In this document: positions 1 through 9,111 of the stretch, one piece after another
Layout: each line of letters opens with the position of its first letter
Position numbering within the stretch: position 1 is the first letter of the stretch
Origin: SKLM01 sp964542755
GTDB lineage: Bacteria; Chloroflexota; Anaerolineae; B4-G1
Assembly: GCA_964542755.1 (NCBI GenBank)
Contig: CAZIWL010000075.1
Location: 1-20,894, forward strand
Length of the DNA stretch: 20,894 nt
Direction of reading: 5' to 3'
The notes under the pieces: generated by a model
The model's input: the letters and a program-made list of their open reading frames with translations, nothing else
What the model was told of the DNA's origin: nothing
Database searches by the model: none
Position numbers and translations under genes: made by a program

Positions 1-2
1 TC

Positions 3-3000
3 CTTGAGCAGGCGCTCCATCTGGTATGGGCCGACGATGCCCACGTTTTCCTCTACGGTGAAGGAGAACTCTCCTTTGGGGCTGCCATGTGGAACGGAGA
101 GCGGCGAGATGTGCCCATCGATGCTATACGGCCTCAGGGCCTGACCTACACCGTTGCCCGCCAGGGAGAGAGGATCGTCGTCAACGACGCCATGAGCCAT
201 CCTCTCTTTGAGGATCGACGCTGGGAGGGAGCTATTGTCGGCTTGCCGCTCAAGGCCGGCGATGATGTGCAAGGCGTGATGAATGTTGCTTTCCAGCGGG
301 CCCATGCCTTCACCGACGAGGAACTCTGGGTGCTCGATTTGCTCGCGGACCAGGCAGCAATCGCCATCCGAAATGCCCGGCTGTACGATGAGACCCGGGA
401 TCGCGCGTTGGAGCAGGAGACGTTAAGGGAGGTGGCGCTGGCGCTCACGACGGCCCTGGAGCGGGACGAGGTCGTCGAGCGTGTTCTGGCGCAGCTGCAG
501 CGCGTAGTCCCCTACGACACCGCGTCCGTGATGCTTCTGAGGAATGACCATCTGGACATTGTCGGCGGTCGAGGATTTCCCGAGCTCTCGGACATCTTAG
601 GCCTCTCCTTCCCTTTGCACGGCGAGCACCCCAATCGGTTGGTCGTGGAGACTGGGGAGCCTCTCATCCTCGAGGATGCACCCGAGGTCTTCGAGGCCTT
701 CCGCGCAGAGCCCCATGCTGCTGCCCGGATTCGATCCTGGCTGGGCGTGCCCATGCTGGTGGGTGACCGGACCATCGGCATGATCGCCCTGGACAAGACG
801 AGACCCGGATTCTACACACCTGAGCACGGTCGGCTTGCCCAGGCCTTTGCGGCACAGGCCGCTGTCGCGTTTGAGAACGCGCGTCTCTACGAGGCGGAGC
901 AAGAACAGCGAGAGCTCTCCGAGCGACTCCGTGCGACGGCGCTCCTCCTGAATAGGAGCCTGAACCTGCAGGAGGTCCTGGAGATGATCCTCGAGCAGTT
1001 GGCCAGCGTCATCGCCTACCACAGCGGCAGTGTACAGATCCTTGAGGGTGGGGTCACGCGCGTGATCGCCACGAGAAATATGCCCAGGGGCGAGATGGAC
1101 CGCAGGTATGAACTTGAAGTGCACCCCTACAACCGAAGACTGGTGGAGGAGGGAGAGCCCATTGTCATTGACGACATCCGGGATGACTCGAAGGGCTGGC
1201 GCGGGGGGCAGGGCTTGTCGCACGTGCGGGCGAACATCGGCGTGCCGCTCCAGGTTCGAGATCAAGTCATCGGGATACTCACAGTCGACAGTCGGCACCC
1301 CAAGGCCTATGCTTCTGACGACGCGCGGCTGGTGCAGGCCTTCGCACAGCAGGCAGCCGTCGCCATCGAGAATGCACGCTTGTTCGAACGGGAGAGAAAG
1401 CAGCGGAGGGTGTCTGAGGCGTTGGAGGAGGCTGCCGCTGCTGTCGGGAGCACGCTCGAATTGGAGGAGGTCCTAGACCGCATCCTGGAACAAGCATCGC
1501 GTGTGGTCGACGGTGATGCTTTCAACGTCATGCTCGTCGAAGAGGACCAGGCGAGGATCTGCCGATGGCGGGGATACGAGCAGTACGGTGCTGAACAGTT
1601 TCTCTCCACCGCCGAATTCTTCGTTCCCAATCTCCCCAATCTCCGGGAGATGTCCCAGACCGGGCAGCCCATGGTCATCGAGGATACGACGGCCTATGCG
1701 GGCTGGCTGGACGTACCGATCCAGCGTTGGTTGAAGTCCTATATCGGGGCCCCAATCATGGTGGGTGGGGCCACCGCGGGCTTCTTGAACGGAGATAGCG
1801 CCGAGCCCGGTCGGTTCGATGCAGAGGACGCCCGCCGGCTGGCGGCCTTCGCGGATCATGCCGCTGCCGCCATCGAGAACGCCCGACTCTTCACTGAGGC
1901 CGAGCAGCGGGCCCTGGAGCAGGAAACACTTCGGGAGGCCGCCCTGGCGTTGACGACGGCCCTGGAGCGGGATGAGGTGGTCGAGCGAATCCTGGCTCAG
2001 CTCCAGGAGGTCGTGCCCTATGACACAGCCTCCGTCCAGCTACTGGACAACGACCGGCTGGCAATCGTGGGGGGCAGGGGTTTCCCCAACCAGGACGAGC
2101 TTCTGGGGGTTAGCTTCGATTTGACCGATGACAACAGCCCCAACCACCGGGTGGTGCAGGACCGCAAACCGGTGATTCTTAACGATGCTCCGTCGTTCTA
2201 CGGAGAGTTCTGTCGAGAGCCCCACGTGCGCGCGGAGATCCGGTCCTGGCTCGGTGTCCCGATGCTCGTAGGTGATCGGTTGATCGGTATGATCACCCTC
2301 GACAAGCAGCAGCCGGAGTTCTACACGGAGGAGCACGCGAGGCTGGCGGAGGCCTTCGCGGCGCAGGCAGGTATTGCTATCGAGAACGCCCAGCTCCACC
2401 AAGAGACGGTCCGTCAGCTGGCGGAGACAGAGGTCTTGCGTGAGACGATGCTCGCCGCTGCTTCCACCCTCGATTTCGACGAAGTGCTGGCTCGGACCAT
2501 CGATGTCCTTGAACGCGAGATGGGTATTGAGTATCTTGGCTTCATGCTGCCCGTCGAGGATCCGTCGACGGGAGAATGGTTCATGGTCAGCCACGAGTGT
2601 CTACTTGGCTTTGAGCCGCCCGACGGAGGTTTCCGCTACCCGATTGACGAGTGTCTGACTGGACGCGTTTGGCAGATGGGCGAGCCCAGGATCCTGGGTG
2701 ACGTTGAGCACGAGGGCCCTTATGCCGTCGCTGACGAGGACGTGCGGTCGGAGCTGGCCATCCCGGTGCGGGCTGGCGATGAAGTGGTGGCGGTGCTCAA
2801 CCTGGAGAGCGGTCAACCACATGCGTTCAATGAGCAGGACCTCAGATTCTACAGTGCAATCGCTGGTCAGCTCGGTATCGCCATGGAGAATGCTCAACTT
2901 TTTGAGGCGGAACGGCAGCAGCGTCAGCTGGCTGAGGCCCTGGAGAAGGCTGCCGTCGCCGTCAGCAGCACCCTGGAGCTCGAGCAAGTGCTCGACCGCA

Positions 3001-4502
3001 TCCTCGAGCAGGTCGAACAGGTCGTGCCGGGGCACAGCTTCAACATCATGCTGATAGAGAATGGCCGAGCGCGGGTGGTGCGATCGCGCGGCTACGAGAA
3101 GATGGACCTGGCAGAGGAGGTTGTTGAGCGTCCCCTACCTATCGCAGACTATCCCCACTGGATAGAGATGACACAGTCCGGAGAACCTGTGGTCGTAGAT
3201 GATACGTCGCTGGATGCTGCGTGGAACGCGCGGGAGGGGTGGTTGTGGTTGCGATCCTACATGGGGGCGCCGATACAGGTGGGCGACACGACGGTCGGAT
3301 TCCTTAGCGTGGATGGGACGGAACCGGGACAGTTCAATTCTGACGATGCGAATAGACTCAAGACCTTCGCCAGCCACGCCGCCACCGCCATTGAGAATGC
3401 TCGTCTTTACGAGAGGCTCCGCGACCATGCCGAGACGCTGGAGGCCCGCGTGGCCGATCGGACGGCCCAGCTTGAGGCCCAATACGCGCGGCTCGAGGCC
3501 ATCCTGGACAGCACCGTCAACGGCATCGTCGTCACCGACCCCTATGGCGAGATGGTGCTCGCGAACCCCGTCGCCCGCGAGTGGTTGACCCAGTCCCTGT
3601 CGCCGCGCGAGGCGGGACTGCTGCGCCGAACAGTAGCACAAATGGCGGCCCGGGCCGACGAGAACCCCGAAGAGGTGCTGGAGCTGACGGGCCTGGATCT
3701 CCAACTCCGAGCTGCCACCATCCTGGAGCCCGGCGACGAGGCTGCGGCCGCAGTGGTGGCGATTCACGACATCAGTCACCTCAAGGCGCTAGATCGCATG
3801 AAGTCGCGCTTTGTCTCCAACGTCTCGCACGAGCTTCGCACGCCCATCGCCACCATCAAGCTTTTTGCTCACCTCATGCAGAAGCAACCTGAGCGGTGGC
3901 GGGAATACCTGGAACCCCTCGCCCAGGAGGCTGAGCATCAGGCCGATCTTGTAGAGGATATCCTGGAGATATCCCGCGTTGACGCCGGACGTCTGGATAT
4001 CAAACCAGAGCCGACAGATCTGAGAGACCTTGTCGAGATGGTCGTCTCAAGCTCCGAGGCCCGGGCGCGGGAGAAAGGGATCGATCTGAGGCAAGAACGG
4101 GAGGGCGAGGGGCGTGCACCTGTCTCGATGGTTGACGCACAGCGCATGACCCAGGTCCTCGACAATCTGATCAGCAACGCCATTCGGTACACATCTGAGG
4201 GGGGTACCATCGGAGTCTCGACCGGGCAGGCGAAGGCGAGAGATCGCCGCTGGGCCACTGTGACCGTGGAAGATACTGGCATGGGGATCCCCGAGGAGGA
4301 ACTGCCTGACGTGTTCAAGCGATTCTTCCGAGGTGAAAAGCCTCGCACGCTCCAGATCTCCGGCACGGGACTCGGCCTCGCTATCGTTAGGGAGATCGTC
4401 GAGCTACATGGGGGGCAAGTGACGGTAGAGAGTCAGGTTGACGAGGGTAGCCGCTTCACGGTCTGGCTGCCGCTGGCTGAACAGCAGATTGGAGGGAGTT
4501 GA
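3..4502 (+). CDS. Multi-GAF sensor histidine kinase (5' end outside window)
   Basis: The reading frame is open from the window edge and the residues before the first Met (base 87) already look like GAF sequence, so the true start lies upstream. Numbering from that Met: a partial GAF (to about 100), then six GAF domains beginning near residues 109, 282, 444, 611, 781 and 950, a coiled coil (about 1111-1140), a PAS-like segment (about 1140-1225), and a kinase core. The HisKA motif SHELRTP has the phospho-accepting His at 1248; the N box is at about 1359, the G1 box DTGMGIP at 1396 and the G2 box GTGLGLAIV at 1426. No membrane helix is visible, so this part is cytoplasmic. GAF domains usually bind small ligands or chromophores, but none can be named here. 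The kinase core is complete and should autophosphorylate; the receiver 44 nt downstream is the likely partner. GAF 2-4 and 5-7 look like a duplicated block. Confidence 0.93.
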   Translation, partial: LEQALHLVWADDAHVFLYGEGELSFGAAMWNGERRDVPIDAIRPQGLTYTVARQGERIVVNDAMSHPLFEDRRWEGAIVGLPLKAGDDVQGVMNVAFQRAHAFTDEELWVLDLLADQAAIAIRNARLYDETRDRALEQETLREVALALTTALERDEVVERVLAQLQRVVPYDTASVMLLRNDHLDIVGGRGFPELSDILGLSFPLHGEHPNRLVVETGEPLILEDAPEVFEAFRAEPHAAARIRSWLGVPMLVGDRTIGMIALDKTRPGFYTPEHGRLAQAFAAQAAVAFENARLYEAEQEQRELSERLRATALLLNRSLNLQEVLEMILEQLASVIAYHSGSVQILEGGVTRVIATRNMPRGEMDRRYELEVHPYNRRLVEEGEPIVIDDIRDDSKGWRGGQGLSHVRANIGVPLQVRDQVIGILTVDSRHPKAYASDDARLVQAFAQQAAVAIENARLFERERKQRRVSEALEEAAAAVGSTLELEEVLDRILEQASRVVDGDAFNVMLVEEDQARICRWRGYEQYGAEQFLSTAEFFVPNLPNLREMSQTGQPMVIEDTTAYAGWLDVPIQRWLKSYIGAPIMVGGATAGFLNGDSAEPGRFDAEDARRLAAFADHAAAAIENARLFTEAEQRALEQETLREAALALTTALERDEVVERILAQLQEVVPYDTASVQLLDNDRLAIVGGRGFPNQDELLGVSFDLTDDNSPNHRVVQDRKPVILNDAPSFYGEFCREPHVRAEIRSWLGVPMLVGDRLIGMITLDKQQPEFYTEEHARLAEAFAAQAGIAIENAQLHQETVRQLAETEVLRETMLAAASTLDFDEVLARTIDVLEREMGIEYLGFMLPVEDPSTGEWFMVSHECLLGFEPPDGGFRYPIDECLTGRVWQMGEPRILGDVEHEGPYAVADEDVRSELAIPVRAGDEVVAVLNLESGQPHAFNEQDLRFYSAIAGQLGIAMENAQLFEAERQQRQLAEALEKAAVAVSSTLELEQVLDRILEQVEQVVPGHSFNIMLIENGRARVVRSRGYEKMDLAEEVVERPLPIADYPHWIEMTQSGEPVVVDDTSLDAAWNAREGWLWLRSYMGAPIQVGDTTVGFLSVDGTEPGQFNSDDANRLKTFASHAATAIENARLYERLRDHAETLEARVADRTAQLEAQYARLEAILDSTVNGIVVTDPYGEMVLANPVAREWLTQSLSPREAGLLRRTVAQMAARADENPEEVLELTGLDLQLRAATILEPGDEAAAAVVAIHDISHLKALDRMKSRFVSNVSHELRTPIATIKLFAHLMQKQPERWREYLEPLAQEAEHQADLVEDILEISRVDAGRLDIKPEPTDLRDLVEMVVSSSEARAREKGIDLRQEREGEGRAPVSMVDAQRMTQVLDNLISNAIRYTSEGGTIGVSTGQAKARDRRWATVTVEDTGMGIPEEELPDVFKRFFRGEKPRTLQISGTGLGLAIVREIVELHGGQVTVESQVDEGSRFTVWLPLAEQQIGGS

Positions 4503-4546
4503 GCGAGGATGGGTGAGGGAACACGGAACACGATGACGTGGGGCTC

Positions 4547-4918
4547 ATGATGGAAGAAACTAAACGAATTCTCGTGGTCGAGGATTATCAGCCGATGGCG
4601 GCGGCTATCGAGAGTATTCTTGAGATCAATGGATACCGAGCGTCGACGGCGCCAAATGGTGTTGAGGCGCTTCATGTGATGGAAGGGCTGATCCCTGACT
4701 TGATCATCGCCGATATCCTGATGCCGGAGATGAACGGCTACGCTTTCTACGAGGCGGTACGGAAGCGGTCAGAGTGGCAAGCCATTCCGTTCATCTTTCT
4801 AACGTCGATGGCAGGGAGAGAGGACATCGAGAAGGGCCGCGCCCTCGGGGTCGAGAGCTACATCACCAAGCCCTTTGACCCTGAGGATCTCCTTGAGGCG
4901 GTGCGCGCCGAGCTCTAG
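4547..4918 (+). CDS. Stand-alone response regulator receiver protein
   Basis: A 123-residue CheY-like receiver with no output domain. Numbered from the ATG at 4547: acidic pair E12/D13, phospho-acceptor D56 in the context I-I-A-D-I-L-M-P, conserved T86 and K108 (in I-T-K-P-F). The frame can also start at GTG 4538 or ATG 4550; ATG 4547 is preferred because the GTG would add non-conserved residues, but no strong ribosome site decides it. It follows the multi-GAF kinase by 44 nt on the same strand, so it is probably co-transcribed and accepts its phosphate. With no DNA-binding or enzymatic domain it would act by protein contact or as a phosphorelay intermediate. The receiver assignment is firm; the partner is inferred from position. 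Confidence 0.93.
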   Translation: MMEETKRILVVEDYQPMAAAIESILEINGYRASTAPNGVEALHVMEGLIPDLIIADILMPEMNGYAFYEAVRKRSEWQAIPFIFLTSMAGREDIEKGRALGVESYITKPFDPEDLLEAVRAEL

Positions 4919-5014
4919 GTGTTGGCGTCCGTCTTGTCAAGGGGAAAGCCGGTCCGCGCCTCCTCGAATTGCTGTGGCGTACCACGGCCCACGGGGACAA
5001 CGGGAAGATTGCAC

Positions 5015-5638
5015 CTAGGCATACACGCCGCGATACGCCTTGGGAAGCAGCTCTGCAATGTGTCGCATGATCATGTCGGTATAGGTACGGAGCTTCTCGC
5101 TGCGCACGTGACCGCTCTCGGGTAGGTGGAAGGGTTCGCCAATGGTGACCTGTACCCTGGGTCGGCGCAGCCTGAGGAGGTCACGCTTGATTTTCTCCGT
5201 GCCCGCGATCCCTACGGGAATGATCGGAACGTCGGCGCGGGTTGCCACGTACGCCGCTCCAGCCTTTCCCTCCTGGAGGGCGTGGCTCTCACCCGCCCTC
5301 GTCCCTTCCGGGGCCAGACCCAGTACCTCACCCCTCTCGAGGACCGCCAGCGACTCCCGCAGAGCGTGTCGGTCGACCTCCCCCCGCCGAACCCAGATCG
5401 CCCCTGAGGCCCCCAAAATGGGGGCGAAGAGTGGATTGGATCGGTGTTCTATAGCGGCCATTGCACGGATAGGGTGGGGGAACACAGAGGAGAGGAGGGG
5501 AATATCGAATGCGGAGAGATGATTGGTGACGAGCAGGTAAGGGGGACTGGACGGAATGTTATCCGCCCCGATGACCACTGCTCGAGTGGTTACCTTGGCG
5601 ACGACGATCGCGATAGCCCGTAGAATATGGTACGCCAA
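5015..5638 (-). CDS. 1-acyl-sn-glycerol-3-phosphate acyltransferase family protein (PlsC-like)
   Basis: A 207-residue LPLAT/PlsC acyltransferase, expected to transfer an acyl chain to lysophosphatidate or a related acceptor at the inner face of the membrane. Numbered from the chosen start: catalytic motif I N-H-L-S-A-F-D (His40, Asp45), motif II around G-A-I-W-V-R-R-G (79-86), motif III E-G-T-R (111-114), and motif IV I-P-V-G near 140. TTG 5638 is chosen because GGGAGGG lies about 5 nt upstream and the length matches compact family members. The longer frame to 5758 would overlap the LysM lipoprotein gene by over 100 nt with low-complexity residues. The start is 1 nt after the stop of the lipoprotein gene, so translation is probably coupled. 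The exact lipid acceptor cannot be read from sequence. Confidence 0.88.
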   Translation of the reverse strand: MAYHILRAIAIVVAKVTTRAVVIGADNIPSSPPYLLVTNHLSAFDIPLLSSVFPHPIRAMAAIEHRSNPLFAPILGASGAIWVRRGEVDRHALRESLAVLERGEVLGLAPEGTRAGESHALQEGKAGAAYVATRADVPIIPVGIAGTEKIKRDLLRLRRPRVQVTIGEPFHLPESGHVRSEKLRTYTDMIMRHIAELLPKAYRGVYA

Positions 5639-5639
5639 A

Positions 5640-6674
5640 CTACCCTCCCGAGTTGATGCCGCCGGCAGCGTGTCCGAGGGCAGCCGCGGCGAAATCCTGG
5701 GCCCCATCAGCGTGGGTGGTAAGGAAGACGGTGAACGGCATTTCCTCCCCCGGACCAAGGCCTCCAGTGCCGACGCCTGAGCCCCCCGACACCGTGGTGC
5801 GGCGGAAGCCGGTCACAGCCCCTGCGTCGTCATACGTGGTCACGATCACCTCGACGGATTCCGCTGACTGTGTTGCGCTTTCGTTCTTCACTCGCCCGCT
5901 GACCTCATATTGAGGATCCGATTGACGACCGTCCGCCCCAATTACAGACAGCGGGACGTACGCCGTGGATAACACGCCGGCATCCTGCCCCCGGATGACG
6001 TTCACCTGATAGCTCGTCCAGTCCGGCGGCGGCGACGTGAAGAGCACGCTGAACGGACAACGGGAGCCGGGCGGAACGAGGTCCATGGCCGCGAAGCTGT
6101 TCGTCGTCAAGAGCCGAGCCCCGGATCCGTCCAGGAGGGCCGCCTCCACCTGAATGTTGGTCAGCGTGAGATCTGTCGTGTTCAGAATCTCGCCCAGTCC
6201 CAGAAGGCTCCCAACCGGAGTCTGGTAGAACGCCACGCCCTGGACCTGTAGCGGCTGAGGCGTTGGAGTGGGCAGAAGTTGACCCGTCCCCGGTCCCTCA
6301 TCCTCTTCCTCCACCGGAATGATGAGGCGCTGACCAACTTGCAGGAACTGGGGGTTTTCGATGCCGTTGGCTGCCTGCAGGGCCCCGACGCTGACGCCGA
6401 AGTCAAAAGCGATGGCCTGGAGTGTGTCCCCCTTGCCGACCACGTGGAAGATCGGGGTGGGCGTGATGGTCGGTGTCGCGGTGTCGGGTGGGGGTTGCCT
6501 GCCAACGGGGCTCGCTGAGGCCGGCGTGGCCTCGCGGGGCGTGCTCGTCGACGCGCCGGCGATCCGAGGCGTGACCGACGGCTCCGGCGTGACGATGCGT
6601 CCGCAGGCCGTCGCCACCACCAGCAGCCCCAACGCTGCGGTGAGACACTGTCTCGCCCTGTGACCGGCTCCCAT
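5640..6674 (-). CDS. LysM-domain lipoprotein with FxLYD-like C-terminal region
   Basis: A 344-residue secreted protein. From ATG 6674: a positively charged N-terminus, hydrophobic stretch and lipobox-like V-A-T-A-C (Cys24) indicate a lipoprotein signal. A Thr/Pro-rich linker follows (about 30-75), then one LysM domain (about 76-121, G-K-G-D-T-L to Q-R-L-I-I-P), a second Pro-rich linker, and two beta-rich segments, the first resembling FxLYD domains (about 140-230). LysM normally binds peptidoglycan-type N-acetylglucosamine polymers, so a cell-envelope location is likely; the role of the C-terminal half is unknown. A GTG at 6719 would add 15 residues before the signal peptide and lies almost on the predicted transcription start, so ATG 6674 is preferred although its ribosome site is weak. 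It is the first gene of a two-gene unit with plsC. Confidence 0.82.
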   Translation of the reverse strand: MGAGHRARQCLTAALGLLVVATACGRIVTPEPSVTPRIAGASTSTPREATPASASPVGRQPPPDTATPTITPTPIFHVVGKGDTLQAIAFDFGVSVGALQAANGIENPQFLQVGQRLIIPVEEEDEGPGTGQLLPTPTPQPLQVQGVAFYQTPVGSLLGLGEILNTTDLTLTNIQVEAALLDGSGARLLTTNSFAAMDLVPPGSRCPFSVLFTSPPPDWTSYQVNVIRGQDAGVLSTAYVPLSVIGADGRQSDPQYEVSGRVKNESATQSAESVEVIVTTYDDAGAVTGFRRTTVSGGSGVGTGGLGPGEEMPFTVFLTTHADGAQDFAAAALGHAAGGINSGG

Positions 6675-6727
6675 GATCCAACTGCCCGTGGCTGCGGCGC
6701 CTGGTGTGTCTCCCTTCACGACCTGGC

Positions 6728-6736
6728 ATTATACCA
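6728..6736 (-). promoter_or_regulatory. Extended -10 promoter for the LysM lipoprotein gene
   Basis: The minus strand reads TGGTATAAT, a perfect extended -10 element (TGn plus TATAAT). No good -35 is present at 16-18 bp, as is usual for extended -10 promoters. The start site would be near 6721, about 47 nt before ATG 6674. Inferred from sequence only. Confidence 0.6.
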
Positions 6737-6814
6737 CAGCCGTAGTCGCGGGCTAGACTGTACCCTTTCAAGGGGGTTGCATTGGGGCGATGATGGGTGT
6801 CCTCCGACCGAGGT

Positions 6815-6843
6815 TTGACTTTTGAGCTGTTTGACGGTATCTT
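6815..6843 (+). promoter_or_regulatory. Sigma-70-type promoter for the small membrane protein
   Basis: TTGACT (6815-6820), 17-bp spacer, TATCTT (6838-6843). It gives a leader of about 60 nt before the ATG at 6913, and it diverges from the LysM lipoprotein promoter about 80 bp away. Confidence 0.55.
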
Positions 6844-6912
6844 ATGGCTTGATTGTGTTGCTCCCACAAATGATGGCAGAAGAACTTGACGCTGCGAACC
6901 AGGGAGGTCACC

Positions 6913-7104
6913 ATGGTTGAGGATCTACGCGAGCAGATGATCCAGGAAGAGGAGCTGGAGCTAGAGGAGCAAGAGACCCCTCGAGAGTTCCTCAATTTGC
7001 AGCCCTGGCAGCGATTGGTCCTGGCTGCGCTGCTTCTTCTCAACGTAGTGCTTTGCGGTTGTATGGGGCTGGTGATGATGGGACGCGTGCTGCCGCCCTT
7101 CTAG
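6913..7104 (+). CDS. Small acidic single-pass membrane protein, unknown function
   Basis: A 63-residue protein. The first 30 residues are very acidic (Glu/Gln-rich, many E-E and E-L-E runs); residues about 36-58 form one hydrophobic helix ending in a short tail. ATG 6913 is chosen because AGGGAGG ends 5 nt upstream. The frame is open further upstream, but no better start or ribosome site is seen. No family is recognised. It stands alone between divergent and downstream neighbours with its own promoter; a 166-nt spacer separates it from the kinase fusion gene. The acidic cytoplasmic face could be a protein-docking surface, but that is speculation. Confidence 0.7.
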   Translation: MVEDLREQMIQEEELELEEQETPREFLNLQPWQRLVLAALLLLNVVLCGCMGLVMMGRVLPPF

Positions 7105-7270
7105 GCTCTTGGATAGCCCTTGGGCCCGGGCGGGGGTTCCGGGACTCGCGCTGACCCGTCACATCGTTCCCCTCGTTGCCTTGAGGCCGCCCCGCCTGTC
7201 TGGCGCGTCCGCCGACCACCATGCGCCTGTGTAACTCTGAGCCTTTACCCGACAAGCTAAGAAAGACTGA

Positions 7271-8974
7271 ATGAATAGCGATACTACACTGGTCTGGACG
7301 TCTGCACCACGAAGGACGGCGCAGATTCGTTTTCCTGACGGTCGTACGTACGAGGCACCTGTCGGAACACCAGTTGAGCACTACTTCCAGACGGCTGTCG
7401 GAGAGCCGGAGGTGCCGTTCATCGCCGCACTCGTCAACGGCGAGCTCCGGGAACTGAGCTACAAGTTGTGGACCGATGCGTCGGTCGAGCCTCTGTTCCT
7501 GTCGGAGTCGGATGGGATACGCATCTACCGGCGATCCCTCTCCTTTCTGCTCATCACGGTCATCCGGGAGCTTTTCCCCGAGTCCTACATCTTCGTCGAC
7601 CATTCGCTCCCCTTTGGAGGCTTCTTCTGTGAGGTTGGCGGGCGAAAACCTTTTGATGAGGACGAACTCGCTCAGATCGAGGACCGGATGCACGAAATTG
7701 TCGACAAGGACTTCAGCATTCGGCGCGAGCGAGTGTCTCTCGACCAGGCCGTGAAGATGTTCCGCGAGCGAGGCGAGAACGACAAAGCCAAGTTGTTGGC
7801 CCGCCGCGAGCGGGAGGACATCAAGCTCTACAATCTGCGCGATTCGCGAGACTACTTCCACGGCTATATGGTCCCCTCCACGGGCTACCTCCCGTATTTC
7901 ACCCTTCACAAATGGCCGCCCGGGTTCGTTCTCCAGTACCCGCGCCGCAGCGAACCGACGAAGCTCTTTTCGCCAACCGACTACCCGCAGCTGACTGCCA
8001 TCTTCCGCGAATACGGGAAGCGCCTCCGACTGCTGGGGGTCGGGTCCGTAAGTGGTCTCAACGAGGCCATTGATTCGGGGCGCATCCGGGAGACAGTACT
8101 CGTCTCCGAGGCGCTCCACGAGCAGCGCATCGCCCACATCGCCCACGAGATCAGCCAGCAGAAGAATGTGCGCCTCGCCCTGATAGCAGGGCCGTCGGCG
8201 TCGGGCAAGACCACCTTCTCAAAGCGGCTCTCCATCCAGTTGCTGGCCGAGGGCGTCCACCCCTTCCCCTTGGCGCTCGACGACTACTTCGTTGATCGTG
8301 AGAAGACGCCCAAGGACGAGAATGGGAACTACAATTTCGAGGCGCTTGAGGCGCTCGATGTTGAGCTCTTCAACAAGCACCTCCAGGCTCTGATGCGCGA
8401 GGAGGAAGTGCAGCTTCCGCACTTCAATTTCCACACCGGGAAGCGCGAGAAGGGGGAACGGGTCAAGCTGGGGCCGGACCACATCATCATCGTGGAGGGC
8501 ATCCACGGTCTTAATCCCAAGCTGGTAGCTGGCGTCTCAGATGAGCGCATCTACCGGATCTACGTGTCTGCCCTGACGCAGCTCAACATCGACCGTCACA
8601 ATCGAGTGCCCACAACCGATACCCGCCTCATCCGCCGAATCGTACGTGATGCGACCTATCGAGGCTACACGGCTGCGGACACCCTGGAGCAGTGGGAGAT
8701 GGTACGTCGGGGAGAGAAGGAGTTCATCTTCCCCTACCAGGAGCACGCCGATATCATGTTCAACTCGGCCCTTGTCTTCGAGCTGGCCGTCCTCAAGAAG
8801 CTCGCCGAACCGCTGCTCCTCCAAGTGAAACCGTCCAGCCCGCGACGGGTGGAGGTCCGCCGGCTACTGGCGCTTCTTCAGTGGTTCGAGCCCTGCGATC
8901 CGCGGCTTGTGCCGGACAACTCCATCTTGCGGGAGTTCATTGGCGGATCCATACTCCGGGATTACACGCCCTAG
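7271..8974 (+). CDS. TGS / ThrRS second-domain-like / uridine kinase fusion protein
   Basis: A 567-residue protein. Residues about 15-90 resemble a TGS domain; about 90-245 resemble the second additional (editing) domain of threonyl-tRNA synthetase; about 295-500 form a P-loop uridine kinase/phosphoribulokinase-type domain. Walker A is G-P-S-A-S-G-K-T-T starting at residue 307, followed by an L-D-D-Y-F motif, a P-H-F-N-F segment and I-I-I-V-E-G-I-H-G, all typical of Udk-family kinases. This fusion is a known architecture annotated as nucleoside or uridine kinase; the substrate is not proven by sequence. In the ThrRS-like part, the zinc/editing Cys and His of the C-R-G-P-H type motif are replaced (Y-M-V-P-S-T-G-Y), so editing activity is unlikely. 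ATG 7271 has a weak AAGAAAG site upstream. It converges with the propeller gene downstream. Confidence 0.88.
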   Translation: MNSDTTLVWTSAPRRTAQIRFPDGRTYEAPVGTPVEHYFQTAVGEPEVPFIAALVNGELRELSYKLWTDASVEPLFLSESDGIRIYRRSLSFLLITVIRELFPESYIFVDHSLPFGGFFCEVGGRKPFDEDELAQIEDRMHEIVDKDFSIRRERVSLDQAVKMFRERGENDKAKLLARREREDIKLYNLRDSRDYFHGYMVPSTGYLPYFTLHKWPPGFVLQYPRRSEPTKLFSPTDYPQLTAIFREYGKRLRLLGVGSVSGLNEAIDSGRIRETVLVSEALHEQRIAHIAHEISQQKNVRLALIAGPSASGKTTFSKRLSIQLLAEGVHPFPLALDDYFVDREKTPKDENGNYNFEALEALDVELFNKHLQALMREEEVQLPHFNFHTGKREKGERVKLGPDHIIIVEGIHGLNPKLVAGVSDERIYRIYVSALTQLNIDRHNRVPTTDTRLIRRIVRDATYRGYTAADTLEQWEMVRRGEKEFIFPYQEHADIMFNSALVFELAVLKKLAEPLLLQVKPSSPRRVEVRRLLALLQWFEPCDPRLVPDNSILREFIGGSILRDYTP

Positions 8975-9071
8975 CTCACCAGTTTGACGCCTACAGCTGT
9001 GGCCCACGTTTAGTCCCTGGGAGTACTGGCTGGCAGGGGTGACCTGTTCCTTGCCGACTCTCCCCATCCCC

Positions 9072-9100
9072 CACTCGCCCGAAGGGACGACGGGCGAGTG
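9072..9100. terminator. Perfect 10-bp hairpin between convergent genes
   Basis: CACTCGCCCG (9072-9081), 9-nt loop, CGGGCGAGTG (9091-9100). It lies in the 137-nt gap between the ends of the kinase fusion (plus) and the propeller gene (minus), the right place for a bidirectional terminator. Neither side has a clear T tract, so intrinsic termination may be weak or factor-assisted. Confidence 0.55.
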
Positions 9101-9111
9101 CGCGCAGTCAC

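Noticed and set aside
4915..5022. A 35-codon minus-strand frame (ATG 5022) overlapping the end of the PlsC gene
   Set aside because: The overlap would allow coupling, but no family or separate ribosome site supports it, and it runs to the end of the receiver gene on the other strand; probably chance.
7040..8146. A 368-codon minus-strand frame opposite the kinase fusion
   Set aside because: No recognisable motif; it is the complement of a well-supported protein.
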